From assembly GCF_000006405.1 (NCBI RefSeq), contig NW_003216689.1, positions 180,439 through 244,438 of the forward strand: a stretch of 64,000 nt of DNA, in the 5' to 3' direction. Below are positions 31,586 to 43,116 of this stretch, piece by piece (the stretch's first letter is position 1; every line of letters begins with the position of its first letter). Source of the stretch: Perkinsus marinus ATCC 50983. Its lineage: Eukaryota; Perkinsozoa; Perkinsida; Perkinsidae. The translations under genes were made by a program, and so were the position numbers. Below the pieces are notes generated by a model. The model had not been told where the DNA came from and made no database searches. It saw only the letters and a list, made by a program, of their open reading frames with translations.

Positions 31586-34211
31586 TTATGCCAGATTTTG
31601 CATGCCCATGCCGTAGTCTAAATTAGCCACCGGAGTAGCAGAGTGCTGAGACCGAGACATCGGCCCGCCTGCTCCTCCCATGGGTGGGGCGAGGACTGTT
31701 TGAGCTGAATGTGAGAGATCTCCACCAAACATGTTGGGATTGAGATTCTCCCGTACTTGCACTCGCTCGACCCCTCCGTCCAAGTAGATAGTTTCAAGCT
31801 GCTTATTGCGCTTCTTACTCTCACCAGCCACCACTTCAGTCTGATTCACTTCGACATAGCGGTCAACAGTCTGTACTTGAGGCACCTCTACAACACGTTC
31901 AACGCGCTGGACTTGAGTCTCCTCGATGATCTTATCGACATACTTCCGCACCACTTGAGGGACCGGGACTTCATTGATCTTCTCCACATAACGAGGGACC
32001 ACCACTTCGACCTCCTTGTCGACGTACTGCACCTCGGGGACTTCAACCACCTTCTGCACGGTCCTCGTCACCGGCACTTGGACGTGCTTCTGGACGACTT
32101 GCGGTACATGAACGTCGATGATCTTCTCGACCTGCTGGATCACCGGGACTTCGACTTCTCGGTCGACATACTGCACTTGGGGAACATCCACGTACTTCTG
32201 GACCTTCTTGTGCACAGGAACGTTCACGTACTTCTGCACAGTCTGAGGGACCTCGACGTCGATGACCTCCTCCACACGCTTCACAACAGGCACCTCGACC
32301 TCACGCTCCACCACTTGGATCTCGGGCACCTCAACGTCGACCTGTACAGTCTTGGTAACCGGGACCTCGACGATCTTCTGGACAGTCTGTGGTACAGGCA
32401 CTTCGATAATCTCCTCCTCATACCTAACCTGTGGGACCTCAACCTCTCTCTCGATCTCGTGGATCTCGGGCACTTCAACCGTACGCTGAACGACCGTCTC
32501 GTAGACCTTAGGAACGTGCTTGTACACCACCTGCTCCTCAGGCACCTCCACAACGTTCTCGTGATACTCCACCTCAGGAACGTCAATGACCTTGTCGACA
32601 TACTCAACATAAGGCCTGTCGACCGGCACCTCAATGACGTTCTCGATGATGTTCTCTTGGTACTCCACACGCGGGACCTCACGGACCACCTCCCGAACCT
32701 CGTATTTGGGGACGTGCTTCTGGACCTTCTCAATGACCGGCACCTTCCTCTCAATGACCTTCTCAACCACCCTCTTCTTCTTCACCACCACATCCTGCGT
32801 GTCCTGTTGTTCAACATCATCGATGATCCTACGATGAACCTTGGGTATCTCAATCACGCGTTCCTGCGTGTGAATCACAGGCACTTCACGCACAGTCTCC
32901 TCGACCTCAATCTTGGGAACACGCCTCTCGACCTCGACGATTTCCTCAACAATCTGTGGCACGTAGACGACCCTAGGCACCTCAACGACCTGCTCGACCG
33001 ACTTGGGGATAACACGTTCCACCACTTCAGTCTTGGGCACGTGAATGACCTGCTCCACGATCTGTTCGATAGGGTGCTCAATAACCTCCTCAGTGATTTG
33101 GGGGATATGCCGGTACTTGGGCACCTCAACAGTCTGGTGGACCGACTTAGGGATGATGCGCTCGACAGTGGTAATACGAGGAACCTCAATGATCTCCTCC
33201 TCGATCTGCTCGACAGGTATCTCCACGATCTGTTCCATGATCTTGGGGATATGACGGTAGATCGGCACCTTCTCAATGTGCTCGACGTACTTCGGAATTA
33301 CCCTTTCTTGCACCTGGACGAAGACCAATGTAGGCCGACAAAACATGGACGTGCTGGGGCTCACCTGAATCTTCGGAATGTGGTTGATCTGCTCTATGAT
33401 CTCTTCCCTCGGAACCTCGATCACCTGTTCCACGATTTGAGGCACGTGAAGATACCTACGAGAAAGAGCACGTGATGCATCGACAACACTCATGTTTTCG
33501 ACCTTGGAACCTTCTGGACCTTCTCGACCATCCTGGGGATGACCTTCTCACGTGTGATAGGACGTTTAACTTCAATTACTTCCTCACGTACCACCTCTTG
33601 AGGCACCTCGACAATTTGCTCAACAATGTGAGGGACTCTCACATACTTGGGGACCTGACGACACGAACAAGGATACGACGGCGACGATAAGAACACCTAA
33701 GTTCATTTACCTCAACAACCTGCTTGACAGGTCTGTGTGTGATACGTTCCTGGACGACTTTACGAGGGACATCGACGTTGACAACCTTGTCGACCGTCCT
33801 CTGAACCACTTGCACTTGAGGGACCTCCACGACCTTCTCGACATATTGAATTTGCGGCACTTCGATGAGCTCCTCCACGTACTCGACCTCCGGGACGTCG
33901 ACGTACACTTCCACGATCTCCTCTTCAATTTCCTCTCGAACGTTTTGCTTGGTTGGCAACTGTCGAACTTGTTCCTCTCGGACCTCAGTGATCTCAGGGG
34001 GAGCCGATTCCACCGATACCGTTGGAGTGTAGAGGTGTTGTTGTTGTTGCTGATGCATAGCATAACCAGCTGGCTGCACAGGCTGGCCGGTCGGGGTGAA
34101 CAGATTAGCTTGTTGGAATTGCCCAGGCTGATAGAACCGCTGCTTGAGCGATTGACTGCTGCCAGGCGTTTGGTAAGGCTGTGGACAGAAGGCCTGGAAT
34201 GGCTGATACAT
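31586..34211 (-). CDS. Alveolin (inner membrane complex / alveolar cytoskeleton protein) 1
   Basis: Alveolins form the filament network beneath the cortical alveoli of alveolates. The protein starts MYQPFQAFCPQPYQTPG (34211) with a Pro/Gln-rich head including a Q run. It then becomes about 600 residues of degenerate repeats such as VEYVEELIEVPQIQYVEKVVEVPQ, the Val/Glu/Pro/Tyr alveolin core, before a short Gly/Met tail (GGAGGPMSRSQHS). Introns: 33655-33710, one near 33482-33535, and probably a 51 nt stop-free intron near 33315-33365 that would otherwise add VSPSTSMFCRPTLVFVQ within the repeats. The core alternates EVP units with VxKxVEVP units. Paralogue lies immediately upstream on the same strand. 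The antisense strand is open for 572 codons as a by-product of the repeat codons. Confidence 0.9.
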
Positions 34212-34484
34212 ATCCAGACCACGACCTTGAGAGCTGAGGAACAGGAATAGAGGTAGAAATATTGAAATCGACTACAACACAGATGATCTTGACTACTTGA
34301 CAACACGGATTTCAAATGCCACCATTTCATGCAGTCCTTCAATATCGCTACGACGACGCTCGACCACGATGCTTCCAATATAAAAATACGATATCATCCA
34401 ACGGACGACAGAGGAAGGCCGGGAATTCATATGAATCGAGTGAATTCGAGCGCTTCATAAGACGTATGAAAATGGAGGATGAAC

Positions 34485-36961
34485 CTAGAAGGGAGGGCCG
34501 TAACTGTTGAACATCTCGGCGAAGGACTTCTGGTCAGCAGCAGAGGACGGTGAAAGAGATCTCCGTTGATGGTGCTGCTGCTTTTGCTGAGCCAACTGTT
34601 GTAGCTGATACCGACTCACACTCTCAGGAGGGAGATCATGAGTGGAAACAGAGGTGTAGATATGGGCCGGCTCGGGGTCGTAGGCAGTGCCGTCGACGCG
34701 CTCATGGAGCCGTTCGATACCACCCTCGATGCGAATAGTCTCCAACTGGGTAGTTATCGTACGCTGCTCACCAGTGACCGTCTCCTCACTAGGAATCTCA
34801 ATGTACCGCTCGATCGTCTCGATCTGAGGAACCTCGACGATCTTCTCAACCGTTTGGGAGACTTCCTCCTCGATGATCTTATCCTGGTACTTCTGAACTC
34901 TCTGAGGGACCTTCTGCTCTTGGATGACGTCTACGTACTTTGTGACGAACACATCCTGGGGAACATCAACGTACTCGATCTGTGGGACCTCCACATACTT
35001 CTGAACCGTTCGGACTTGGGGTACACGGACCTCCTTCTGAACAGTCTTATTAACAGGCACGTCGACGACCTTCTGGACTTGTTGGGTGATAGGAATCTCA
35101 ATCTCTTTATCGACATATGCCACTTGGGGGATCTCGATAATCTTCTGAACCCTCTGGACGTCCGCAACGTGAATAACCTTCCGGACCTTCTGCTTGAACG
35201 GGACATCAACGTACTCCTCGACATACTCCACTTGTGGTATCTCCACCACCTTGTCGACATACTCAATCTTCGGCACCTCCACGTACTTCTGTACCTTGCG
35301 GACTTGAGGCACATGAACGATCTTCTGGACATGCCTATCGACGATCTCCGGGACCTCTTTGTAGACCACCTGTTCCTCCTCAACCTCAATGATCTTCTCA
35401 ACATACTCGATTTGAGGAACTTCCACAACCTTGTCGATGTACTCAATCACAGGCACTTCCCTTTGAACCTCCCTGGTGATCTCGACAATCTTCTCCTCGT
35501 AAACGATCTTGGGCACCTCTCGAATGATCTCTTGTATTTCGAGCTTAGGCACCTTCTTATAGATCTTCTGCACAATCGGACGCTTTCTCTCGACGATCTT
35601 CTCGACCACCCGTTTCTTCTCAATGATAACGTCCTGGACTTGCTGTTCGATCTCCTGGTCAACAATCGTCCGAGTAACCTTCGGCACCTCAATAATCTTC
35701 TCCTGAATCTCTCGACGAGGAACCTCACGGACAATCTCCTCAATGTTGACCTTGGGCACACGCTTCTCGATCTCAATGATCTCCTCAATGATCTCAGGGA
35801 CTTGCACAATGCGGGGGACCTCGACGATCTGCTCAACAGGGCGCTCTACGATGCGCTCGACCTTCTGAACCTTCGGGACGTAGACGATCTCCTCGTGGAT
35901 TTCCTCCACGGGAATCTCTATGGTCTCCTCTGTGATCACCGGCACTTCACGATAAACTGGCACCTCAACGATCGTAGCGACTTCCTTGTGGATCACACGC
36001 TCAATATACTGTATTTTGGGGACCTCGACAACCTCCTCGATCACTTGAGGGACCTTCACCTGAACAACGGCAGAGATACTCGACCTTCTACTACGAGGTA
36101 ACTCCTCACCTCCACAACTTCTTCCTCAATTTCTGGTACGTGTCGGTTCACGTGAATGGTCACCACCTGTTTAACAGGCTTCTCGACGATCCTCTCTTGG
36201 AACTGAGAACAGCTCGATAACGAGTATTAGAACAGGCGAATGGAGCTAGCTCACTTGAACCTTCGGGACTTCGATGATTTCCTCCTCGATCTGCTCGACA
36301 GGAACCTCAACAATGTCTTCAATAATGCGCTCCTGCCTAACCCGAACCTCCTCCTCTCGAATGCGAGGGATTTTCACATACTTCTCGACCTGAGGAAGAG
36401 GGTGTGATAACGTAAGACAAGAAGCTCACTGACCTCAACGTGTTGAATGACGGGTTTGTTGACGATCCTCTCTTGATAGACTACTTTCGGCACATCAACG
36501 TAGACGATCTTTTCCACAGGTTTCTCGATGTACTGAATCTCGGGTACTTCAACGATCTTCTCGATGTACTGCACCATAGGGATCTCCTCGACCTCCTCAA
36601 TGTATTGGATCTCAGGCACGTCGACAGGGATCTCGATGACCTCATCCGTGATGATCTCCTGGACGTGCTGGACCGGTGGAGCCTGCAGACGCTGTACTTG
36701 ATGGACTTCAGTGATCTCGGGGTCCTTGGTAAGCCGTGTAGAGGAGTAGGTCGGCTGGCCAGGCATATGCTGGTGCTGCTGTTGATACCCCCCTGGGAGG
36801 CGTTGCAAAGCAGAGAAGTCGGGTCGCTGGTTGAAGATAGATCTTCGTGATTGGTCCAGCTCGTTATCAGGGGGGTGACCTCCACCGAAGGGCATGCCCG
36901 GGTTGAACAACGTCGGTGGCCCAAAGTAGTTTGGATACGCGGAAGGGTTGGAGGCGGCCAT
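34485..36961 (-). CDS. Alveolin (inner membrane complex / alveolar cytoskeleton protein) 2
   Basis: A second alveolin. It starts MAASNPSAYPNYFGPPTLF (36961); a Pro/Gln-rich head precedes ITEVHQVQRLQAPPVQHV and the core repeats (VPEIQYIEEVEEIPMVQYIE and so on). Introns fall near 36380-36435, 36208-36260 and 36055-36110, after which one long exon (36059-34485) carries about 450 residues of repeats of the form VEVPQIEYVEKIIEVEEEQ and a Gln/His/Ser-rich tail. The two alveolins share the order of variant repeats, for example IEKRVPKVNIEE here and VERRVPKIEVEE in alveolin 1. They therefore arose by duplication of the whole gene. The gene is divergent from U2AF, whose start lies 355 bp away. Confidence 0.9.
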
Positions 36962-37315
36962 GAAAACGGTCAGCCGTGTGAAAACTGACGGTTACAGAAC
37001 TCAATCAACCAACACGTGAGGCCCCACCAGCAACGGCTATGGGAAGTGATAAGGCCTGAAAGACTCGTCAGCCACAACGAAAAGATCTCAGGGGGGGGAG
37101 CTTTCGACGCGAGATGAGGAAGGAAAATCGTAGCGACCATGTGCTCAGAAACCGTAATCTTGCGCTCACGGTCATGCGCGCGCGCCATTCTAATCGATTT
37201 TGTTTCCAATGAGAACAGGCAGTGAAAAGGTATCTTGAGGTTGCTTGTTGCTGGATACGAATGATGTCCGAATCGGTAGCTATTCTTCTTTTTCCTCTCG
37301 ATAAACTTGATAGTC
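36962..37315. promoter_or_regulatory. Divergent promoter between alveolin 2 and U2AF
   Basis: A 354 bp gap between two start codons on opposite strands, so promoters for both should lie here. It includes GCGCGCCATTCTAATCGATT (37179-37198), also found in a CCT-eta intron at 48223, ending 24 bp later in an AG (37222). This may be a 5'UTR intron of U2AF. Confidence 0.5.
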
Positions 37316-39764
37316 ATGGGTCGCGACACGAGAAGCCGTAGCCGATCACCTTATAGTAGGAGCAGATCACGAAGGGAAAGGCATCGCGATAGTAATTGGC
37401 GAACGGGAATATCTTAGGTTCAACACTGCAAGATACGAAATAGGTCGCCTTGTGGTAGTCGGTGTGTTCCGATTTGGTGTAGAAATTCGTGATGTTAGTT
37501 TGTGGGGGTCTAGGGGTTTCTCGGGAACTCATTTTTCAGTACTCGACCACCACTTGCTGTGGTAAGCGTGGCAATGATACTCAACTTTATCATCATTTTT
37601 CAGCGGGATTTTCCTCGTAATTTTCACAGGTTCTTGCAAGTTTTCAGCAGTTTTAGTGTTTTTCCGTATTTTTTCAGGAAGCCGTGACCGCGAACGCGAC
37701 CGTCATCGAGGCCATAGGTCCCATAGACACCACCAGTAAGCTAATACCATTCTTCTTCCCATTTAGGCATTGACGTAGGGGAGCTGTACTGCAGTTGTAG
37801 AAGTTCGTCTCACTTTGGTTTTCTTTCAGAATTGAATTTTCAGGCGCGGTGACGTTAGGGTTGCTCAGAAATGATGGATTTTGGTTTTTCCTTTTTAGTC
37901 GTAGCGATGATCGCGACCGTGATAGTTCCACCGAACGCGAGAAGGCTCGTCGCAGAGCTCAACGCGAGTAGGAACGTATCTTTAGGTTGACTGTGTATGA
38001 TACGAATCATGTCAGTTTCCTGACCAAGTCGGCTCATCAAGCTGGTAACACCTCAAACATGTTCTGGGATGGTTTCCAGTGGATTCCCAAGATCGGCACT
38101 CAGGATTCTGCCCAACACAATGCCACACGGAAGAATCGTCGGCTCTATGTTGCTAACCTCCCCATCCAACTAGGTATGATCATATCATCAAGCAGTCTGT
38201 GGCAGAGCTTTCCTTTCTCAGGCCTTACGGAGGAGTTCCTTGGACAACAGCTATTCGCCGCTCTGCGTGAGCGGGGGTGTATCGCATCTGATGGCCATAG
38301 TCCTGTATTACACGTCTGGTTCGCCAGAGAAAAGGGTGGTACGCATACACAGGCTCCTCAGGATGGGCCCTAGGTCTGTCGAGGAGTTCCTTCTTACGTC
38401 GTAGGTAACTATGGATTCGTAGAGTTTGCTACACTAGAAGATACCGAGAATGCACTGGCGCTCGATGGTACTACCCCTGGTGCTGGAATTTTGTGGCGCA
38501 GCGGTAATTTATTCCCTACAGGCCTGGTTGTGATGGGAGCCCCTATCACTATTCGCCGACCATCGGATTATCAAGACTCGACTGTTCCCATGCTTAACGA
38601 CTCGGTTGTTGCTGCTGCTGCTGCCGCTGCTGCTAATAGTAGGTCAATATTCAACAGATCATAATATTCAGTTAATCAATAGTGAAATGATACGATGGTA
38701 GCCTCTTAATAGGTTACTATATTACATATCATGTACGGCAATGTGCATATTAAGGATTAACATATAATGATGGTATTAATGATTCTTTTCATTATAGTTA
38801 TATCTAGGTATACTTCGAATGTGATTGTATGATATCGCCCTAATACCCCTACAATATTGTTATTAGTGTATTATATTATCATCACATATGCAGGTGTAGC
38901 GCTGTAGAGTTGATCTAGGACGCGCTTGTTCAATAGGAATGAGACTCTATCTTCACATCGGTCGTAGTTCACCTTGCTTAGTGGAGTTTCACCGGTTTTA
39001 CGTGAAGTGGCGTAATACTCTGTGAAAAAGCCGATATTTGCGCTATGCAGTGATTTTTGAGATATTTTTCGCTAGTGTTTTTCATATCGTAGTAGTTGTG
39101 ATGCATCCCTTATCAGGTGCTGTCGGCAATCTCGGTGGCCAGGCTACTAGCCGAATTGTACGGTTCGCGCAGGTGAGGCCGTTGGTAGTTTGTTCTACTA
39201 TGCGGCTTGGTGTTAGATCGTCAGAGTTGGCCCCAACACTACCAAGGATGAGTACACTGACGTAATTGAAGATATGAAGGGCGGCTGCGGTGACTTTGGC
39301 AAGCTCGACGCGGTATATATTGCATCGGCTGATGTCCATGTAAGGCTACTAGCTTGTGCGACATGGAGCCAATGGTTGGTAATTTTCAGGATCCTTCTAC
39401 TCAAGGGTTGGTACTCGCTGCTGGAGATGTGTGTTTGGAGTACTCAGATCTCGGTGGTACGTATTTTGGGGAAGTACGCACATGGTCAACTACATGTGTT
39501 GGTGACAATATGGACATAGGGCGAAAATTTCGGGGAATTTCTGTAGCCGAATTCGTATAAGTATTAGAAATTTTGCCAAATTTTCTCAGATTTTCCACAT
39601 GTAGTTGACAATGTGAATATTTTCTCACTCTAAATGGGAAATATCTTTTTTGGCGGTCAGGTGCTGAGGCTTGTATGAACGGCATGAAGGGTCGCAAATA
39701 CGACGGTCAGGTGGTTCACATGAGCAGTGTAGATGAGGAGACTTGGCAGAATTTGGCGAAGTAA
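37316..39764 (+). CDS. U2AF large subunit (U2AF65-like) lacking RRM2
   Basis: U2AF binds the 3' splice site polypyrimidine tract and recruits U2 snRNP. The start MGRDTRSRSRSPYSRSRSRR begins a split RS domain (exons at 37316, 37678 and about 37900). The linker TSNMFWDGFQWIP and NATRKNRRLYVANLPIQL open RRM1, which continues over LTEEFLGQQLFAALRERGC and NYGFVEFATLEDTENALALD to PITIRRPSDYQ. A poly-Ala stretch follows, then a 470 nt AT-rich gap. The next exons encode the C-terminal UHM/RRM3 domain: TSRIVRFAQ, DEYTDVIEDMKGGCGDFGKL, EACMNGMKGRKYDGQVVH, ending WQNLAK at 39764. I find no exon for RRM2. Introns 1 and 3 contain hairpin element A and another contains element C. Confidence 0.85.
37409..37441 (+). 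repeat. Hairpin intron element, family A, in U2AF intron 1
   Basis: AATATCTTAGGTTCAAC then AAGATACGAAATA, with TATCTT/AAGATA able to pair, 17 nt inside the intron that probably starts at 37392. Confidence 0.7.
37968..38015 (+). repeat. Hairpin intron element, family A, forming U2AF intron 3
   Basis: A 48 nt GT-AG intron. It contains CGTATCTTTAGGTT and TGATACGAATCATGTCAG; CGTATC and GATACG pair perfectly. Almost the whole intron matches the GS intron at 61080-61125. Confidence 0.8.
38480..38521 (+). repeat. 42 nt U2AF intron made of family C element
   Basis: GT-AG intron joining DGTTP to GLVVMGAP. Its body AATTTTGTGGCGCAGCGG is the reverse complement type of GCGCCACRAAA, and matches the sequence before the nuclease start at 13307. 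Confidence 0.7.
39479..39615 (+). mobile_element. Short terminal-inverted-repeat element (family E) in a U2AF intron
   Basis: 137 bp bounded by CACATGGTCAACTACATGTG and CACATGTAGTTGACAATGTG, which are inverted repeats of each other with one mismatch. Each end is itself nearly palindromic. Length and structure fit a MITE-like non-autonomous element. Confidence 0.65.
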
Positions 39765-39795
39765 GTTTTAAGGAGCGTTGGAGTATATGTTCGCG

Positions 39796-39922
39796 GTGAG
39801 CTCAGGAGTTTTCTCACTTACTATAGGAGTTCATGTAGGGATTCGGGGAGAAGTCTACAGAAACCAATATGAAATTTTCAGAATTTTTATATTCGCACCA
39901 GCACATGTAGTTGACCATGTGT
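39796..39922 (+). mobile_element. Family E element copy, downstream of U2AF
   Basis: Starts GAGCTCAGGAGTTTTCTCAC, has TACAGAAACCAATATGAAATTT in the middle, and ends CACATGTAGTTGACCATGTG. Lies just after the U2AF stop. Confidence 0.6.
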
Positions 39923-40305
39923 ATGATTTGCCACACTGGTTTTAAGTATCCGTAGAATTGATAGTAGTAATAGTTTAATCGTATTATTACTGACTGGCTT
40001 TTGGGAGGGCTAGAAAAAGGACATGTTTTGTGCTCCTCTGGTGGACTGCTTATTTTGTTATCATTTTCTTGTGTAGGCCGGTGCTTGTCGAGATGGACGC
40101 AGCACTTGGTATATTGTAAGACTGGAGTCGCCGCCGACCTGCTTGTTGTTACTACCTTGTCGTCGTCGTTATGAAGGCAAGGGCCCCAAGGAGTAGGTCA
40201 GCACGTGAAACTATTACTACCCCTCAGCGGCTCATCGAAGTGTTCATAGTAGTTGAGTTTCACTCTGTTAGTCTAATATCATAACTAGAGTATTATTCAA
40301 GTATA
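39923..40305. other. Gap between U2AF and choline kinase
   Basis: No gene recognised. Presumed U2AF 3' and kinase 5' untranslated sequence. Confidence 0.4.
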
Positions 40306-43037
40306 ATGGCAGACTCCCCAACAGACTCACCAGCATCGGTGGCATCATCTACTCATTCGACGTCTGGCCGCTCGGTTGCTAAAGCGGTAACGACCTCAGT
40401 GTACGAGATGGACGGCGCTATGTAGCAGGGGAGAGGCTGTTGTCTTGTTGGGGAGTGGTTTATGTCAGGCAACATAATCCTGGCTTTGATGAGATGAGGG
40501 ATCACCAGGAAGGCTCGGAGTCGCAAAGTCAAGTTACGGTAGTAGTAGTGGTATTGAGTTGATGGTGACAGTGTTGTATGGTCAGAGCCCTTCTTCTGGT
40601 GATGAATTCTATAACAACATGGACGTCAACACTGTTGGCGTTATAGGTGAGTTGTGTATTTTATGGTATTGCAGTGAGCGAAATATTTGCCTTTATTTTT
40701 AGTGGCTTTTTTCAGATCCGAAACATAGTAAATTTTCGGTACGGAAGATCTCTGGTCTTAACGATATGCCTGATAACGTAAGAAGCGTGGTAGTAGCAGT
40801 GTTCACTGTACACTGATGCCAGGTGACTGACTTCAGTGCACTATCTAAGCCGGCTAAAATAGTGGCCTTGTGCATTGAGAGGGTTCCTGGGTGGCGAGGA
40901 AGGGTCCAACCGATAGATGTACCATCGGTGCCCTTTGCTTCGCTCCGCTAGAGTTGTGTGGAATTTTAGGTTGAGATAAACCAATTATGCGAAGGTCTGT
41001 CGAATCAGCTGTTTAGAGTGTCTTTGGCGAAGTCGTGGACTGATTCTGATAGTCCGACGAATAATGATGTCCCTCTGGCTTTCAAAAGGGTTCTATTCCG
41101 GTAATGGTGGTGATAGTCGGAAAAAGGCGGAGCGAAGTTTTTTTTCCTTATTTTTCAGAATTTACGGTAAAGACGCCCAGTCGTTTTATGACCCAGTGTA
41201 CGAGCTGAAGGTCTTCAAGACGCTTTCGAGGTATCGCATAGCGCCTCAGCTGATCGCATGTGTAGGAGGAACGGACTTTCCATTTGTTGGTTATCGTTGT
41301 GGTCGTGGTGGTGGTCAGGGTAGTGGTTGGCGTATTGAGGAGTGGCATGCTTCGATAGCGGTGCCTACCAAGTTGCTGGGAAATCCGAGTATACTCTGTC
41401 AAGTGGGGAAAGGAGATTTCTTTACGGAAGTCCAGGAGACTTCGTGTTCAGATTGCATCCCAACTTGGCCGTTTTCACAAGCTGGACCAGCGACAGGATT
41501 TCCCGAGGTCTTTCAGTACGGAGCCGGCAACAATGAAGCGTTTGAGGTGGGTAGACGATGCTTCGCTCCGCTGTGATTTTGATGCAGGAATTGGGCATCG
41601 GAAGCGTCGAAAGTAACCTTTGTTGAGCCGGAACAGCGGAGGAAGTTGGAAAGGTTGCATGTTGACCGTATGGTGAAGGAAGCGGAGTATGAGGCTATTG
41701 GTTGGTGGTGTTGGTAGGCGTGCATGGTCAGGTGGCTTATGGGGTATCTCACGAGAAGCCAGGATGATATTGTTAAAGGGCAGGGCATGGACGTTGTATT
41801 CTCCCATAACGATGTAATAGAGCTTGGCCAAGGGTGGTAGTGTTGGAGACCTTCAGCTGAGCCTTGGAGTTTCTATACTTATTATAGAAGTGTACAGAAA
41901 CCAATGAGAATGTTTCTAGAATTTGTCCTAGGAATTTTCAGGTTGTCATTGGCACATGTAGTCGAGGCACATGTGCATGTTCTCACGGATAGTCACGGTT
42001 TTAACAGGTACAGGAGAATAACATATTGCAGACCCAGTATGGGCTGCGGTTCATCGACTTCGAATACGCCCACTACAACTATCAGGCTTATGATATTGCT
42101 AACCTTTTCTGTGAGTTTACTATGGACTACACTGAGAGGTGGGTCGGGGTGGTGGTGGTCAGTGTTGGGGGAATTTATATACGTTTTATGAGCAGTTGAG
42201 CTCAGGAATTTCCTCACTCATTATACGAATTCAGCATTGGAGTGAAAGGGTACAGAAGTCTATAAAACTTCCCCAAAATTTTCTCAGATTTTTCAAACGT
42301 GTTTGACAACGTGCGTGGGCAATTCGACGCTACTATACGGATCTATCAGGCACTACCCTTTCTTTGCAACTGATTTAGCCGCGTATCCGGATGGCCGTAC
42401 GCAGCGGTTGTTCCTCAGTGTCTACCTCTCAGAGTGAGTCCAGGGAGAGTATACGGTGCGTATTATGGTGGTGTTTAGGTATCTGGAAACGCCCATTTTC
42501 CCGGACAACGACTTGTATATTCTGCCGTTGATGAGGAATGTGTCCAAATTTGGTATGGCATCTCATCTGCTGTGGGGCCTGTGGAGCGTCATCCGAGCGC
42601 CGCAAGCGCCGACGTATGATGACTTTGACTTTTTAGTGTAGGAATATGTTCAGGTGTGGGCTTTGGGTGGGATGGGTTATTGATCAGGTACGCGAAATTC
42701 CGTTTCGACTCCTACTTCCGTATGAAGAGTATAATCCTGGCTCATGACAAGGAGGCGGTGGAGGAGGAGAAGGAGGATCTGTTGAAGGAGCAGATGGAGC
42801 GTACGAAACGCAGTGAAAAGGTAGGTGCTAGGGATAGAACTCGGTACCTATAGGATGGAAAACGTGGCCTTTTCCATTACGCTATGTTTCCACTAGTTTT
42901 GGCTTCAGATGATCTCGGACATGCGACCGTACATTGGTTTCTTCCGTGGTATAGAAATCGGTGCCGTTGCCCTGTCCATTGGCCTTTCCCTCGGTACTGT
43001 GTTTGCCGTCCTTAACTACCGCCCAAGAACACTGTGA
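40306..43037 (+). CDS. Choline/ethanolamine kinase with C-terminal membrane segment
   Basis: Phosphorylates choline or ethanolamine with ATP, the first step of the Kennedy pathway. It starts MADSPTDSPASVASS. Exons join over many 40-60 nt introns: LSKPAKIVALCIERVPGW, VEINQLCEGLSNQLFRVSL (the start of the kinase lobe, including the GGLSN-like loop), IYGKDAQSFYDPVYELKVF, PTKLLGNPSILCQVGK, VVFSHNDV joined to QENNILQ (Brenner catalytic motif HNDVQENN), and FIDFEYAHYNYQAYDIANLF (choline kinase motif with the metal-binding Asp). The C-terminal lobe has YLETPIFPDNDLYILPLMR and HLLWGLWSVIRA. After a charged helix (EEEKEDLLKEQMERTKR) a last exon adds GAVALSIGLSLGTVFAVL, a hydrophobic segment unusual for this soluble family. 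Introns at 40909, 41101 and 41547 hold family B elements. Confidence 0.9.
40909..40971 (+). repeat. Choline kinase intron with family B element
   Basis: GT-AG intron joining PGWRGR to VEINQLC. Contains GCTTCGCTCCGCTAG at 40937-40951. Confidence 0.75.
41101..41158 (-). repeat. Choline kinase intron with inverted family B element
   Basis: GT-AG intron joining KRVLFR to IYGKDAQ. Contains GGCGGAGCGAAG, the reverse complement of the family B core. Confidence 0.75.
41547..41587 (+). repeat. 41 nt choline kinase intron with family B element
   Basis: GT-AG intron joining MKRLR to NWASEA; about a third of it is GATGCTTCGCTCCGCTGTG. Confidence 0.75.
41854..41985 (+). mobile_element. Family E element in a choline kinase intron
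   Basis: Starts CAGCTGAGCCTTGGAG, contains TGTACAGAAACCAATGAGAA and ends near CACATGTAGTCGAGGCACATG. It fills most of the intron that splits the catalytic HNDV/QENN motif. Confidence 0.6.
42193..42315 (+). mobile_element. Family E element in a second choline kinase intron
   Basis: Starts CAGTTGAGCTCAGGAATTTC, has GGGTACAGAAGTCTATAAAA mid-element and a decayed end CGTGTTTGACAACGTGCGTG. Confidence 0.6.
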
Positions 43038-43116
43038 TGAGACACACTCTCTAAAATTGTAAACCTCATATTTGGACGATTGCCCGACATAGTTTCTAAT
43101 GCTAATATATTTTCTG

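Noticed and set aside
31757-33475. 572-codon plus-strand open frame antisense to alveolin 1
   Set aside because: It mirrors the Val/Glu/Pro repeat codons on the other strand and gives a low-complexity Leu/Asp/His protein. The minus-strand alveolin explains it.
34638-36101. 487-codon plus-strand open frame antisense to alveolin 2
   Set aside because: Same cause as above; the alveolin motif is on the minus strand.
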